A stretch of 64,000 nt of DNA, taken from assembly GCA_013032095.1 (NCBI GenBank), contig WQBJ01000012.1, forward strand, positions 61,240 through 125,239, read 5' to 3'. The position numbers and the translations under genes were made by a program. The stretch is from Ruegeria atlantica (GTDB taxonomy: Bacteria; Pseudomonadota; Alphaproteobacteria; Rhodobacterales; Rhodobacteraceae). Below the pieces are notes generated by a model. That model was not told the origin of the DNA. It did no database searches and saw only the letters and a list, made by a program, of their open reading frames with translations. This document shows positions 40,082 to 49,450 of the stretch, in pieces; position 1 is the stretch's first letter, and every line of letters starts with the position of its first letter.

Positions 40082-41377
40082 ATGACCGACAGCAATAAAA
40101 CAGCCACTCTGACAGTCCATGGCGAAACTTACGAGTTGCCGGTTCATTCGCCGACTGCGGGACCTGACGTAATCGATATCCGCAAGCTCTACGCCGACGC
40201 TGGTGTCTTCACATATGACCCTGGCTTCACTTCGACCGCGAGCTGCGACAGCACCATCACCTATATCGACGGTGAAAAGGGCGAGTTGCTGCACCGTGGC
40301 TATCCGATTGACCAGTTGGCTGAGAAATCGCATTTCCTCGAAGTCTGCTACCTGCTGCTGTACGGAGAGCTGCCGGTCGCCAAGGACCTCGAGACGTTCG
40401 AAACCACTATTACCCGCCACACCATGCTGCACGAGCAGATGCAGTATTTCTATCGTGGTTTCCGCCGGGACGCGCACCCGATGGCAATTATGGTTGGGGT
40501 TGTCGGGGCAATGTCGGCCTTCTACCACGACTCGACCGACATCACGGATCCGCACCAGCGTGAGGTCGCCTCGCACCGTTTGATCGCCAAGATGCCAACT
40601 ATTGCGGCGTGGGCTTACAAATACCACACCGGTCAGCCCTTCGTGTATCCGCGTAATGACCTGGACTATGCGTCGAATTTCTTGCGCATGTGTTTCAGCG
40701 TTCCAGCCGAGGAATACGAGGTTAACCCGATCCTCAGCCGCGCAATGGACCGCATCCTGACGCTGCACGCGGATCACGAGCAGAACGCGTCGACCTCAAC
40801 TGTACGTCTAGCGTCGTCTTCAGGCGCGAATCCGTTTGCCTGTATCGCCGCTGGTATCGCCTGTCTGTGGGGGCCAGCTCATGGTGGTGCGAACCAGGCG
40901 TGCCTAGAGATGCTGGAAGAAATTGGTTCGGTGGATCGCATCCCCGAATACATCGCTCGCGCCAAAGACAAGAACGATCCGTTCCGTCTGATGGGCTTTG
41001 GCCACCGCGTTTACAAAAACTTCGACCCGCGCGCGAAAGTGATGAAGCAGTCGGCCGACGAAGTGCTGGACCTGTTGGGCATCGAAAACAACCCGAAACT
41101 GCAGGTTGCCAAAGAGCTGGAACGCGAAGCGCTGGAAGATCCGTATTTCGCTGAGAAGAAGCTGTTCCCGAACGTGGACTTCTACTCGGGCATCATCCTC
41201 GAGGCGATGGGCTTCCCCACCTCGATGTTTACCCCGATCTTCGCCCTGTCGCGTACCGTCGGCTGGGTCAGCCAGTGGAAAGAAATGATCGCCGATCCTC
41301 AGAACAAGATCGGTCGTCCGCGCCAGCTGTATCTGGGCGAGACCCTGCGCGATTATGTGGATATCGAAAACCGTTAA
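40082..41377 (+). CDS. gltA: Citrate synthase
   Basis: A 431-residue type II (hexameric) citrate synthase opening the TCA cycle. Evidence is [30 protein letters not shown], the catalytic His in [26 protein letters not shown] and the catalytic Asp in [17 protein letters not shown] 40082 follows AAGGGAC at a good distance; the frame continues to 40013 without support. A strong terminator follows the stop. Confidence 0.97.
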   Translation: MTDSNKTATLTVHGETYELPVHSPTAGPDVIDIRKLYADAGVFTYDPGFTSTASCDSTITYIDGEKGELLHRGYPIDQLAEKSHFLEVCYLLLYGELPVAKDLETFETTITRHTMLHEQMQYFYRGFRRDAHPMAIMVGVVGAMSAFYHDSTDITDPHQREVASHRLIAKMPTIAAWAYKYHTGQPFVYPRNDLDYASNFLRMCFSVPAEEYEVNPILSRAMDRILTLHADHEQNASTSTVRLASSSGANPFACIAAGIACLWGPAHGGANQACLEMLEEIGSVDRIPEYIARAKDKNDPFRLMGFGHRVYKNFDPRAKVMKQSADEVLDLLGIENNPKLQVAKELEREALEDPYFAEKKLFPNVDFYSGIILEAMGFPTSMFTPIFALSRTVGWVSQWKEMIADPQNKIGRPRQLYLGETLRDYVDIENR

Positions 41378-41398
41378 TCACGACGATTGTAAGCGAAA

Positions 41399-41427
41399 GC
41401 CCCGGACCAACGTCTGGGGCCTTTTTT
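41399..41427 (+). terminator. Intrinsic terminator after gltA
   Basis: GCCCCGGAC pairs with GTCTGGGGC around a short loop, followed by CTTTTTT. It lies between gltA and the convergent radical SAM gene and can serve both strands. Confidence 0.88.
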
Positions 41428-42490
41428 ACAGAAGGCTCAGTTGATCGCCGACTTGGGCTGGCCTTTCGAACAGATCACACCGCAAAGCCGATGTACGCGT
41501 CGCAAGGCCCAGACGTTTGACCGCCAGCGCAAACCGCTTGGCAATCAGCCCGGCATATTCGCCCTCACCCCGCATACGATGCCCCCAGCGCGGATCATAG
41601 TCCCGCCCCCCGTGCATCTCGCGCAGCTTAGACATGATTTTCTCGGCCCGTGCCGGTTCATGATCCTGCAGCCACTCCTGCCATAGCGTGGAAACCTCAC
41701 GAGGAAGGCGCAGCATGATCCAACTGGCAGCATCCGCGCCAGCCTTACGCCCTGCCTCAAGCAAGTGTTCCAATTCATGATCCGTCAGGCCGGGCACCAC
41801 AGGAGAGGTCATGACGCGCACGGGAACACCCGCCTGCGTCAAGCGGCGAATAATGGTCAGTCGCCGCTGAGGAGACGGCGCACGCGGCTCCATCCTGCGG
41901 GACAAGTCTGCATCCAGCGTGGTCAAAGAAATGCCAACCCGCACCAACCCTTTCTCAGCCATGGGTGCCAGTATGTCTAAATCCCGCTCGACCAGTGCGC
42001 CCTTGGTAACGATCCCTATGGGATGGTTAAACTCTTGCAAAACCAACAGGCAATGGCGAGTGATCCCACGGATTTTCTCGATCGGCTGATAAGGATCAGT
42101 GTTTGTCCCCAATGCGACCGGGGCCACCTTATACCCTTTGGCCGACAACTCTTTGCGCAGTATTTCAGCTGCATTCGGGCGCGCTATCAGGCGGGTTTCA
42201 AAGTCTAAACCGGCGGACAATCCAAGATACGCATGCGTCGGGCGCGCAAAACAATAAACACATCCATGCTCGCACCCCCGATACGGGTTGATGGACCGAT
42301 CAAAGGGCAGGTCAGGCGAACGGTTGTAGGTGATCAGACTGCGCGCAATCTCTTCTCTCACCTCGGTCCGCAAAGGAGGCAGCTCTTCTTCAATCTCCCA
42401 GCCATCATCGCAGGGAACAGTTTCGAAATGCTCGAACCGACCAACGGCGTTTGTGGCAACTCCGCGACCTCGGATTTGTGAAACACTCAT
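41426..42490 (-). CDS. PA0069-family radical SAM protein
   Basis: A 354-residue radical SAM enzyme. The cluster motif is C-x3-C-x2-C in GCEHGCVYCFARPTHAYLG. The preceding segment SPDLPFDRSINPYRGC and the later IVTKGALVERDLDIL and RVMTSPVVPGLTD are typical of the PA0069/SplB-related group. It resembles spore photoproduct lyase in layout, but these non-sporulating relatives have no proven substrate. It has its own promoter region in the 42.5-42.8 kb gap, divergent from the corrinoid gene. Confidence 0.87.
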   Translation of the reverse strand: MSVSQIRGRGVATNAVGRFEHFETVPCDDGWEIEEELPPLRTEVREEIARSLITYNRSPDLPFDRSINPYRGCEHGCVYCFARPTHAYLGLSAGLDFETRLIARPNAAEILRKELSAKGYKVAPVALGTNTDPYQPIEKIRGITRHCLLVLQEFNHPIGIVTKGALVERDLDILAPMAEKGLVRVGISLTTLDADLSRRMEPRAPSPQRRLTIIRRLTQAGVPVRVMTSPVVPGLTDHELEHLLEAGRKAGADAASWIMLRLPREVSTLWQEWLQDHEPARAEKIMSKLREMHGGRDYDPRWGHRMRGEGEYAGLIAKRFALAVKRLGLATRTSALRCDLFERPAQVGDQLSLL

Positions 42491-42720
42491 TTTGTTCCCC
42501 TTATGTTCCTACCCTACATATAATGGAGGCAGTTCCACCGGGCAAGCGACTACGAGTTTTCCGAGGTTTGAGCACAGGTGTAGCGCAATGAGGCGAGACA
42601 CGGGCTATTGAAAAGAATGCAGGATCATCATGCAGAAATTTCTGTCGAGTGAAGAAAAAATCTAACGTATAGGTCGGTCCCGAAACCACTGAGGTCGCAA
42701 TCGTCACAGTCAAGCTGCGA

Positions 42721-42736
42721 CGTTTTGGCCAAAACG
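42721..42736. promoter_or_regulatory. 16-bp perfect palindrome upstream of the corrinoid protein gene
   Basis: CGTTTTGGCCAAAACG is its own reverse complement over all 16 bases. It lies 51 bases before the start of the corrinoid gene, in the 297-bp divergent gap, a normal place for an operator. The gap holds no gene; a small hairpin (GGGCTCATAGCCC) follows near 42757. Confidence 0.5.
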
Positions 42737-42787
42737 GGGAAAAATGCCACCACGGGCTCATAGCCCGCACAGCTCAGGGAAATGCCC

Positions 42788-43486
42788 ATGTCTGAAGAAG
42801 AAGACATCGTCCTGTCCGAACTTAACGACGACGAACTAGTCGAGCAGATGTTCGACGATCTTTATGACGGCCTGAAAGAAGAAATCGAAGAAGGTGTGAA
42901 CATCCTGCTGGAACGCGGATGGACCCCTTACGACATTCTGACAAAGGCCCTGGTCGGTGGTATGACCGTTGTTGGCCACGACTTCCGCGACGGTATCCTC
43001 TTCGTCCCCGAGGTTCTGCTGGCGGCAAACGCGATGAAGGGCGGCATGTCGATCCTCAAGCCTTTGCTGGCCGAAACCGGTGCGCCGCGCGTTGGTAAAA
43101 TGGTCATCGGTACCGTCAAAGGCGACATCCACGACATCGGCAAGAACCTTGTGTCGATGATGATGGAAGGCGCTGGCTTCGAGGTTGTCGATATCGGAAT
43201 CAACAACCCGGTCGAGAATTATCTGGAAGCTCTGGAAACCGAACAGCCCGACATTTTGGGTATGTCCGCCCTGCTGACCACGACCATGCCCTATATGAAG
43301 GTTGTGATCGACACGCTGGTCGAACAAGGCCTGCGCGAAGACTATATCGTTCTGGTTGGCGGCGCGCCGCTGAATGAGGAATTCGGCAAAGCCATCGGCG
43401 CAGACGCCTATTGCCGTGACGCTGCTGTTGCAGTTGAAACCGCCAAGGACTTCGTCTCGCGCAAGCACAACCAACTGGCCGGCTGA
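42788..43486 (+). CDS. B12-binding corrinoid protein (MtbC/MtgC-like)
   Basis: A 232-residue methyl carrier protein. Residues 10-100 form the helical cap domain (LYDGLKEEIEEGVNILLERG, VVGHDFRDGILFVPEVLLA), and residues 105-230 form the cobalamin-binding Rossmann domain with the DxHxxG base-on motif in GTVKGDIHDIGKNL and a later GGAPLNEEFGKAIGAD. Such proteins take a methyl group from an MttB- or MtaB-type enzyme and pass it to a second methyltransferase. ATG 42788 is preferred because AGGGA is seven bases upstream; ATG 42782 would be too close to it. Confidence 0.93.
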   Translation: MSEEEDIVLSELNDDELVEQMFDDLYDGLKEEIEEGVNILLERGWTPYDILTKALVGGMTVVGHDFRDGILFVPEVLLAANAMKGGMSILKPLLAETGAPRVGKMVIGTVKGDIHDIGKNLVSMMMEGAGFEVVDIGINNPVENYLEALETEQPDILGMSALLTTTMPYMKVVIDTLVEQGLREDYIVLVGGAPLNEEFGKAIGADAYCRDAAVAVETAKDFVSRKHNQLAG

Positions 43487-43507
43487 TCGGACACACAGGA
43501 TTGTTCA

Positions 43508-43537
43508 GGGGCCGTCCGGTTTTCGGGCGGCCCTTTT
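43508..43537 (+). terminator. Intrinsic terminator or attenuator between corrinoid and DUF1638 genes
   Basis: GGGCCGTCCG pairs with CGGGCGGCCC around GTTTT, followed by TTTT. It lies 22 bases after the corrinoid stop and about 40 bases before the DUF1638 start. It should reduce read-through between two functionally linked genes. Confidence 0.8.
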
Positions 43538-43577
43538 GTGTTTCTGCGGTCGTTGCATTCAAAATCAGAGGTACCCA

Positions 43578-44243
43578 ATGCAGCCGGACAAACTGCCAGA
43601 TGATGTCAGTCTGACGACAGAAGGCTACGAATCCAATGGACAGGGCCGGATTCTACTGCTGGCCTGCGGTGCCTTAGCACGTGAGATTCTGGACCTGAAG
43701 CGTCGCAATGGCTGGGACCACATGTCCCTGACATGCTTGCCCGCAATTTTGCATATCCACCCAGAGAAAATCACTCAGGCTGTTCAGGATGCGGTCGCAA
43801 AACACCGGGATCAGTATGATCAGATCTTTGTCGTATATGCGGATTGCGGCACTGGTGGGCTGTTAGAAAAAGCTTGCGCCGAGATGGGCATCGAGATGGT
43901 CAAAGGCCCGCATTGCTATTCTTTCTTCGAAGGAAATCAGGCATTTGAGGCACATGGCGACGACGAGACAACCGCCTTTTACCTGACCGATTTTTTGGCG
44001 CGACAGTTCGATGCTTTTGTCTGGAAACCGCTGGGTTTGGACCGTCACCCAGAACTGCGCGACATGTATTTCGGGAACTACACCAAACTGGTCTATCAGG
44101 CGCAGGTCGACGACCCGAACCTTACGGCCCGCGCCCGCGAATGTGCAGAACGTATGGGGCTGGAGTTCGAGCGCCGCTTTACAGGCTATGGCGATCTGGA
44201 AAACACACTTACGGATTGGGCAAACCGCAAGCCTTCGGCCTGA
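43578..44243 (+). CDS. DUF1638 family protein, linked to corrinoid methyl transfer
   Basis: A 221-residue soluble protein. Conserved stretches are GRILLLACGALAREI, TCLPAILHIHPEKI, IFVVYADCGTGGLLEKAC, GPHCYSFFEG and FYLTDFLARQFDAFVWKPLG. DUF1638 genes are commonly found beside MttB-like and corrinoid genes, and the conserved Cys and His residues could bind metal or handle a methylated cofactor. The biochemical function is unknown. ATG 43578 begins the conserved region; the frame extends upstream to 43374 only as overlap with the corrinoid gene. Confidence 0.88.
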   Translation: MQPDKLPDDVSLTTEGYESNGQGRILLLACGALAREILDLKRRNGWDHMSLTCLPAILHIHPEKITQAVQDAVAKHRDQYDQIFVVYADCGTGGLLEKACAEMGIEMVKGPHCYSFFEGNQAFEAHGDDETTAFYLTDFLARQFDAFVWKPLGLDRHPELRDMYFGNYTKLVYQAQVDDPNLTARARECAERMGLEFERRFTGYGDLENTLTDWANRKPSA

Positions 44244-44249
44244 CACGTT

Positions 44250-44660
44250 TCAGGCGTTTTCCTGAGCAACTTCCCTGATACGTTCGATCATCGACCGCAG
44301 CCCGTTTGAACGCTGCGCCGAAAGGTGATCGTTCAGACCCAGACGAGCAAGTTCCCCACCTGCATCGACCTTGGGAACTTCGCGAACCGGAAGTCCGTTA
44401 TAAAGCGACCGTAGCACCGCGATCAGCCCGCGAACGATCAGTGCATCGCTGTCACCGTCGAAACGGAACGCTCCATTTTCGATGATCGGATGCAGCCAGA
44501 CCTGGCTGGCACAGCCATGCACTTTGGTGGCCGGCACCTTGAACGCATCGTCCAGCGGCTCCATCGCCTTGCCCTGATCGATGACATGGCGGTACCGGTC
44601 TTCCCAGTCCTCCAGAAACTCGAAATCCTCGACGATTTCCTCAAAGGCAGGCGTTGCCAT
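44250..44660 (-). CDS. sufE: SufE-type cysteine desulfuration protein
   Basis: A 136-residue protein with the SufE fold. The conserved sulfur-accepting Cys lies in KVHGCASQVWL; other signatures are EEIVEDFEFLEDWEDRYRHVI and RSNGLRSMIERI. SufE takes persulfide sulfur from SufS for iron-sulfur cluster assembly. No suf operon genes are nearby. It is convergent with the DUF1638 gene, six bases from its stop. Confidence 0.93.
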   Translation of the reverse strand: MATPAFEEIVEDFEFLEDWEDRYRHVIDQGKAMEPLDDAFKVPATKVHGCASQVWLHPIIENGAFRFDGDSDALIVRGLIAVLRSLYNGLPVREVPKVDAGGELARLGLNDHLSAQRSNGLRSMIERIREVAQENA

Positions 44661-44800
44661 GATGCGGCGGTCCTTTTCATTGCGTTCACAATTGTGAAGT
44701 ATGCCGCCGGTCGGTGCCTGTCCACCCCCCTGCGCGGGTTTTCAAGCAACGTATTTTGCGTTAACCCATTGCTGGAATTACTGCTCTGGACGTTGGGACC

Positions 44801-45325
44801 ATGCAAAAATCGTACGTTTTTCTTCTGGTCGCTACACTGACCATACCTGCCTGCAATAGCTGGAGCGACTCGCGAGCGAACCCCTCCAACTGGTTTGGGT
44901 CAAGCCAACCTGCGGCCCCGGTTGAACCGGAAAGCTATGATGCCAATGCCTTGGTGCCTGAAAAGAGGGGGGGCGGCCTATTTTCCGGTTCCGATCCCGA
45001 GGATACCAGCGTTCCGATCGCCAAGATTGATGAACTGCGGGTGGACCCGACACCGAACGGTGCGATCGTCTTCGCCTCTGGCACTGCGGTACGGCAAGGA
45101 GCGTACAATGCACGACTGGTACGTGTAGAGAGTGAAGAGAACCAAAAGAACGGCGTTCTGGAATTTACTTTTCGCGTAGAGTATCCCGAAGAACCGACCA
45201 ATCAGGGAACCGAGCGGTCACGTATGGTCTCTGACGCCATCAATATCAGCAAAAAAGACCTACAGACGACACGCCTTGTGCGGGTTGTAGGACAGCAGAA
45301 CGCGCTGGAATCGCGGCGCCGGTAA
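44801..45325 (+). CDS. Putative lipoprotein of unknown function
   Basis: A 174-residue protein with a lipoprotein signal (YVFLLVATLTIPAC, lipobox Cys at residue 18). A Ser/Pro-rich linker follows, then a compact beta-rich domain (IDELRVDPTPNGAIVFASGT, GVLEFTFRVEYPEE). I recognise no named domain. It is expected to be anchored to a membrane on the periplasmic side. It is convergent with rnd, eight bases apart. Confidence 0.72.
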   Translation: MQKSYVFLLVATLTIPACNSWSDSRANPSNWFGSSQPAAPVEPESYDANALVPEKRGGGLFSGSDPEDTSVPIAKIDELRVDPTPNGAIVFASGTAVRQGAYNARLVRVESEENQKNGVLEFTFRVEYPEEPTNQGTERSRMVSDAINISKKDLQTTRLVRVVGQQNALESRRR

Positions 45326-45333
45326 CCCCGGCG

Positions 45334-46491
45334 TTATAGCGACACGACCTTTACGCTCTGGCCCTTGGCAGCCAGCGCAATCTTGCCCTCACAAAGTTTT
45401 AGGGCATCCTCACCAAATACCTCAAATCTCCAGCCTGACATTGCGGGCAGTTCCCGCTCGCCTGCAGCGATTTGGTCCAACTCTGAACTGGTAGCGATCA
45501 GCTTGGCCGCCACGCCCGAGCTTTCGGTTTTCGACTTCAACAGCACGCGCAGCAAATCCGCCAGTGCAGGGTTCACTTTCAACTTGTCCCGGCTATTGTC
45601 GACGCTCGGCAATTGATCAGCAGGGCAGTTCACGCCTTTCTTTACTGCTGCCAAAATCCCATCTGCGATCGCACCTTTGCGCGCCTCGCGCAGCAACAGG
45701 CGCGAGCCCCCCAGATCGGACGCCGACTTGGGCTTAGTAGAGGCTAGCTCGATCAGCGCGTCATCCTTGAAAACCCGGCTGCGCGGAACGTTGTTTTCCT
45801 GCGCATAGGCTTCGCGGAACTGCGCCAACTCGCGCACAACGGCAAGAAACTTGGCCGAATTTGTCCGGGTTTTCACGCGTTTCCATGCGTCTTCAGGACG
45901 AACATCATAAGTTTCTGGTTGGGTCAGAGTTCGCAACTCCTCAGCCACCCAATGGCTGCGCTGCGTCTTCTTCAACTGCGCCGCCAGAAATTCGTAGATC
46001 TGGCGTAGGTGGGTGACATCAGCCAGAGCATAGGTTTTTTGTGCCTCTGACAGCGGCCGTCGCGACCAATCGGTAAAACGTGAGGTTTTGTCGACCCCCT
46101 GCTTACAAACCTTGCGAACAAGTGTCTCATAGCCCACCTGCTCTCCAAAGCCGCAGACCATCGCCGCGACCTGTGTATCAAACAGTGGCTTGGGAAATAC
46201 TCCCGCCTCGACCCAGAATATCTCAAGGTCCTGTCGGGCGGCGTGGAAGACCTTGACCACATCCTCATTGCCAAACAGCTCGTAGAGCGGGTCCAGAGAC
46301 AATCCATCGACCAGTGGGTCAACCAGCACGGCACTATCTTCATCCTCGGACGGGACAGCCAACTGAATTAGACAGAGTTTCGAATAGTAGGTGCGTTCGC
46401 GCAGAAACTCGGTATCTACGGTGACATAGTCATATTCCGCCGCGGCCTTGCAGAAATCGGCCAGCTCTTGCGTCGTTGTCAGGGTTTTCAT
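45334..46491 (-). CDS. rnd: Ribonuclease D
   Basis: A 385-residue DEDD exonuclease that trims tRNA 3' ends. The exonuclease motifs are VTVDTEFLRERTYY, FHAARQDLEIFW and YALADVTHLRQIY, followed by an HRDC domain around 215-290 (RELAQFREAYAQENNVPRSR). I start at ATG 46491 (MKTLTTTQEL); the open frame to 46581 adds a basic stretch lacking similarity. It has a 112-base gap to purN and is probably transcribed on its own. Confidence 0.94.
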   Translation of the reverse strand: MKTLTTTQELADFCKAAAEYDYVTVDTEFLRERTYYSKLCLIQLAVPSEDEDSAVLVDPLVDGLSLDPLYELFGNEDVVKVFHAARQDLEIFWVEAGVFPKPLFDTQVAAMVCGFGEQVGYETLVRKVCKQGVDKTSRFTDWSRRPLSEAQKTYALADVTHLRQIYEFLAAQLKKTQRSHWVAEELRTLTQPETYDVRPEDAWKRVKTRTNSAKFLAVVRELAQFREAYAQENNVPRSRVFKDDALIELASTKPKSASDLGGSRLLLREARKGAIADGILAAVKKGVNCPADQLPSVDNSRDKLKVNPALADLLRVLLKSKTESSGVAAKLIATSSELDQIAAGERELPAMSGWRFEVFGEDALKLCEGKIALAAKGQSVKVVSL

Positions 46492-46602
46492 GCGCGGTGC
46501 TGTTCTTGCTCTTGTTTTCTTCGGCTGATCATCTTGTCCGTACCCAGCCGTAGTGCAGACCATAGGCCGATTATGACACATGTGTAAATCACCCTGAGAC
46601 GT

Positions 46603-47199
46603 TCAGGGCAGCAACACCGGAGTCCGATCCTCACTGGCGTAACGGCGCAACACTGCGGGGTAGAGCTTGTGCTCCCACACCAGCACCCGGGCGGCCAAGT
46701 TTTCGGGCGTGTCACCGGGTTCTATGTTCACGCGCGCCTGCCCCAGGATCGGGCCATCATCCAACGCCGCCGTAACCTCGTGAACCGAACATCCATGCTC
46801 TGCGTCCCCGGCTTCGATCGCGCGGGCATGGGTATTGAGCCCTTTGTATTTCGGCAGCAGCGAGGGGTGGATGTTCAGCATCCGCCCCTGAAAGCGTGAA
46901 ACGAAATCGCCGGTCAGAACCCGCATGAACCCGGCGAGACAAACGATATCGGGCTGCGCCTGTTCCAGCGGTTTCAGCAATTCTGCCTCAAACGCGGCGC
47001 GGTCGCCCTTGAACGGACGGTGATCCACCGAGGCCGTTGGGATGCCGCGTTCTGCCGCCTTTTTCAGCCCACCTGCCTCGGCGTCATTCGACAACACCAG
47101 ACAGGGCCGCGCCGGGTGGTCGCCAGTCATACTGTCGACCAGCGACACCATATTGGACCCACCCCCGGAAATCAGGATGGCAACGCGCTTGTGGCTCAC
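46603..47199 (-). CDS. purN: Phosphoribosylglycinamide formyltransferase
   Basis: A 198-residue enzyme for the third step of purine synthesis. Signatures are [18 protein letters not shown] at the N-terminus, [15 protein letters not shown], the catalytic Asn-His in [14 protein letters not shown], and [20 protein letters not shown] with the Asp. The ATG overlaps the purM stop by four bases, giving a purM-purN operon. Confidence 0.96.
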   Translation of the reverse strand: MSHKRVAILISGGGSNMVSLVDSMTGDHPARPCLVLSNDAEAGGLKKAAERGIPTASVDHRPFKGDRAAFEAELLKPLEQAQPDIVCLAGFMRVLTGDFVSRFQGRMLNIHPSLLPKYKGLNTHARAIEAGDAEHGCSVHEVTAALDDGPILGQARVNIEPGDTPENLAARVLVWEHKLYPAVLRRYASEDRTPVLLP

Positions 47200-48242
47200 A
47201 GCAGCTTGCCCGAATAGGCCATGCCGGGCGTGTCGGTCACGGTACCGAGACGTGAAACCGCCTCACCAGCCTCGGCCAGCAAAGCGGCCAGTTCGTCGGC
47301 GCTGTCTTCGGCGCAGACTACGATCATGCCGATACCGCAGTTGAAGGTCTTCAGCATCTCGGTTTCGGCGATTCCACCGGTTTCCGCCATCCAGCGGAAG
47401 ACGGGCGGCAGGTCCCAAGCGTTCAGATCGATCTCGGCGCCCAGACCCTCGGGCAGAACGCGCGGCAGGTTTTCGGTCAGGCCGCCGCCGGTGATATGCG
47501 CCAGCGCATGCACGCCGCCTGCCCGGATCGCCTGCAGCGCCTGTTTTACGTACAGACGCGTGGGCGTCAGCAGCGCCTCACCCAGTGTCCCCTCTCCAAA
47601 CGGAGATGCCGCGTCCCAGCCCAGACCCGACAATTCAACCAGTTTGCGCACCAGCGAATAGCCGTTGGAATGCACCCCGTTCGAGGCTAACCCCAGCAGA
47701 ACGTCGCCTTGTTGAACGCCGGCAGGCAGATGCGCCCCACGCTCCATTGCGCCAACCGAGAACCCGGCCAGATCGAAATCGCCATCAGGATACATGCCCG
47801 GCATTTCGGCTGTCTCACCACCGATCAGGGCGCAGCCGGACTGCACGCAGCCTTCGGCGATACCTTCAATGATCCGCGCGGCGGTGTCGGTGTCCAGCTT
47901 GCCAGTGGCAAAGTAATCAAGGAAGAACAGCGGTTCGGCGCCCTGGCAGATCAGATCGTTGACGCACATTGCAACCAGGTCGATGCCCACGCCGTCCACC
48001 ACACCTGTATCAATGGCGATCCGCAGTTTGGTACCCACCCCATCGGTCGCGCCGACAAGGATCGGATCCTGATACCCAGCGTCCTTAAGATCGAACAGAG
48101 CACCGAATCCGCCGAGCCCGCTCATCACGCCCGAACGGTTGGTCCGCTTGGCGGCAGGCTTGATCCGGTCGACCAGAGCGTTTCCCGCATCAATATCAAC
48201 GCCTGCATCGGCATAGGTGATTCCGTTCTTGCCCGTCGTCAT
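47196..48242 (-). CDS. purM: Phosphoribosylformylglycinamidine cyclo-ligase
   Basis: A 348-residue AIR synthetase of the PurM/SelD fold. Evidence is [66 protein letters not shown] and [16 protein letters not shown]. The start is ATG 48242; the frame extends to 48338, but the added segment is not family-like. It forms a coupled pair with purN. Confidence 0.96.
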   Translation of the reverse strand: MTTGKNGITYADAGVDIDAGNALVDRIKPAAKRTNRSGVMSGLGGFGALFDLKDAGYQDPILVGATDGVGTKLRIAIDTGVVDGVGIDLVAMCVNDLICQGAEPLFFLDYFATGKLDTDTAARIIEGIAEGCVQSGCALIGGETAEMPGMYPDGDFDLAGFSVGAMERGAHLPAGVQQGDVLLGLASNGVHSNGYSLVRKLVELSGLGWDAASPFGEGTLGEALLTPTRLYVKQALQAIRAGGVHALAHITGGGLTENLPRVLPEGLGAEIDLNAWDLPPVFRWMAETGGIAETEMLKTFNCGIGMIVVCAEDSADELAALLAEAGEAVSRLGTVTDTPGMAYSGKLL

Positions 48243-48349
48243 GGCCAGCCCCTTATGAATGGTTCCCGCGCGGGTTATTCGATTGTGCGACATGTTGCAA
48301 CGGTCAGGCTTGACGCGGACGTTCATCGTGGTACTCAAAGCGCTCAGGC

Positions 48350-48426
48350 GGGCCTGTAGCTCAATTGGTTAGAGCAGAGCGCTCATAACGCTTTGGTTGC
48401 GGGTTCAAGTCCTGCCGGGCCTACCA
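48350..48426 (+). tRNA. tRNA with CAT anticodon (elongator Met, possibly Ile2)
   Basis: The acceptor GGGCCTG pairs with CGGGCCT (two wobble pairs), followed by A and CCA. The anticodon arm GAGCG-CTCATAA-CGCTT gives CAT, and the T-loop is TTCAAGT. It is an elongator-type tRNA (not initiator). Distinguishing Met from lysidine-modified Ile2 needs comparison with the other CAT tRNAs of the genome. Confidence 0.92.
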
Positions 48427-48602
48427 AAAACCGCTTTTTTTCCTTTAAAATCAACGACAGTGCGCTTTTCGACTTTGATAAGATGGCCTGTTTGTTTTCA
48501 ATGAGTTACGGGGCGAATGCTCCACGAGCCTAACGAGTTGATGACCGAATCCGTTCCATGTCATCCCCGGCAACTTATCGGGCGCAGGTAAATCATGCCG
48601 AC

Positions 48603-48824
48603 CTAGCCATTCTCTGGTAATCGCCCAAGGATCTGAGGCATTGCGGCGAAGCCCATGGAGTGGTGGTCTGCGGTCTTGCGCTCTTGGTGTGACCATTGCA
48701 CTAGCTCTAGTTTCAGCCCGTGGCGTTCTGCCAGTGTACGTTTCGCAGTCTGCCAGTCCTCACCCGGACGCGCTTCTAGTTCTTTTTGGAGGTCAAACTG
48801 GATTCGGTTGGGCCATGTTGTCAT
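48603..48824 (-). CDS. Short hypothetical ORF, possible gene remnant
   Basis: A 73-residue frame (TTWPNRIQFDLQKELEARPG start, helical and charged). An overlapping minus-strand frame at 48451-48696 has similar protein-like character at its C-terminal part (WAITREWLGRHDLPAPDKL). The two together could be pieces of one frameshifted gene. No family is recognised and there is no convincing ribosome binding site. Confidence 0.25.
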   Translation of the reverse strand: MTTWPNRIQFDLQKELEARPGEDWQTAKRTLAERHGLKLELVQWSHQERKTADHHSMGFAAMPQILGRLPENG

Positions 48825-48889
48825 GTCTGCGATATGATGCCGTCAGGGCGAAGCGGCAAGGGCATCCTATTGTGGTCGTCTAACCATTC

Positions 48890-49234
48890 CTACGCGACTG
48901 CGTTGATCTTTATCATGCGGAAGGACCACATCAATTGAGAAGTTGAGACGAGATACACTCTCGTGTTTTGCTTCAACTTCACCCTCGAGTGAGGCGTCCA
49001 CCACAAAAATCCTTGCTTTTGCCTTCCCCCACTTGAGCTCTCTTTGGACGCGGAAACTGCAATATCGAGATTTAACGTAGCGCGTGGTGCATTATACTTT
49101 TTTCGGTCTGCATGAGTTCCCAGATTCACCAGACCACCAGCATCCTTGATTTGCTCATCCGCCTCAGCAACCGCGGATGAAATATCGGAAATTGCGCTAA
49201 CAATAAGTTCTTTTAAATCTACACTCCACTCCAA
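48890..49234 (-). CDS. Small hypothetical protein, possibly trypco2-like
   Basis: A 114-residue frame with a TTG start at 49234, which makes the start uncertain. It begins with an amphipathic helix (VDLKELIVSAISDISSAVAE), followed by beta-rich sequence (ATLNLDIAVSASKES, then RVKLKQNTRVYLVS). A helix of the form xDLxELI followed by strand pairs faintly recalls the small trypsin-co-occurring domain 2, but the similarity is only by eye. There is no partner gene that would confirm it. Confidence 0.4.
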   Translation of the reverse strand: MEWSVDLKELIVSAISDISSAVAEADEQIKDAGGLVNLGTHADRKKYNAPRATLNLDIAVSASKESSSGGRQKQGFLWWTPHSRVKLKQNTRVYLVSTSQLMWSFRMIKINAVA

Positions 49235-49261
49235 TTCCTATTTCGGTTTCCCTGCGCCAGA

Positions 49262-49450
49262 TCAGGGCGCCATGATGACCTGATAACGTACACACTGGTT
49301 TGGCGCTTCGGCTTCAGTAATCTTCTGAACGCTCGTGACAACAGAACCAAGCTTCATTTCTGGGAGACGCCATAACGAAGATTTAGGTTGAACCCTTTGG
49401 CCAACAGGGGCTCCTAAATGAAAAAATGCCCGAACACATGGACCAGCCAC
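49262..49450 (-). CDS. Short hypothetical ORF, possible C-terminal remnant
   Basis: A 62-residue frame ending in CVRYQVIMAP, lying 28 bases before and on the same strand as the 114-residue ORF. It has no recognisable N-terminus and could be the tail of a decayed larger gene. It is listed only because of its position in line with the next frame. Confidence 0.2.
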   Translation of the reverse strand: MAGPCVRAFFHLGAPVGQRVQPKSSLWRLPEMKLGSVVTSVQKITEAEAPNQCVRYQVIMAP

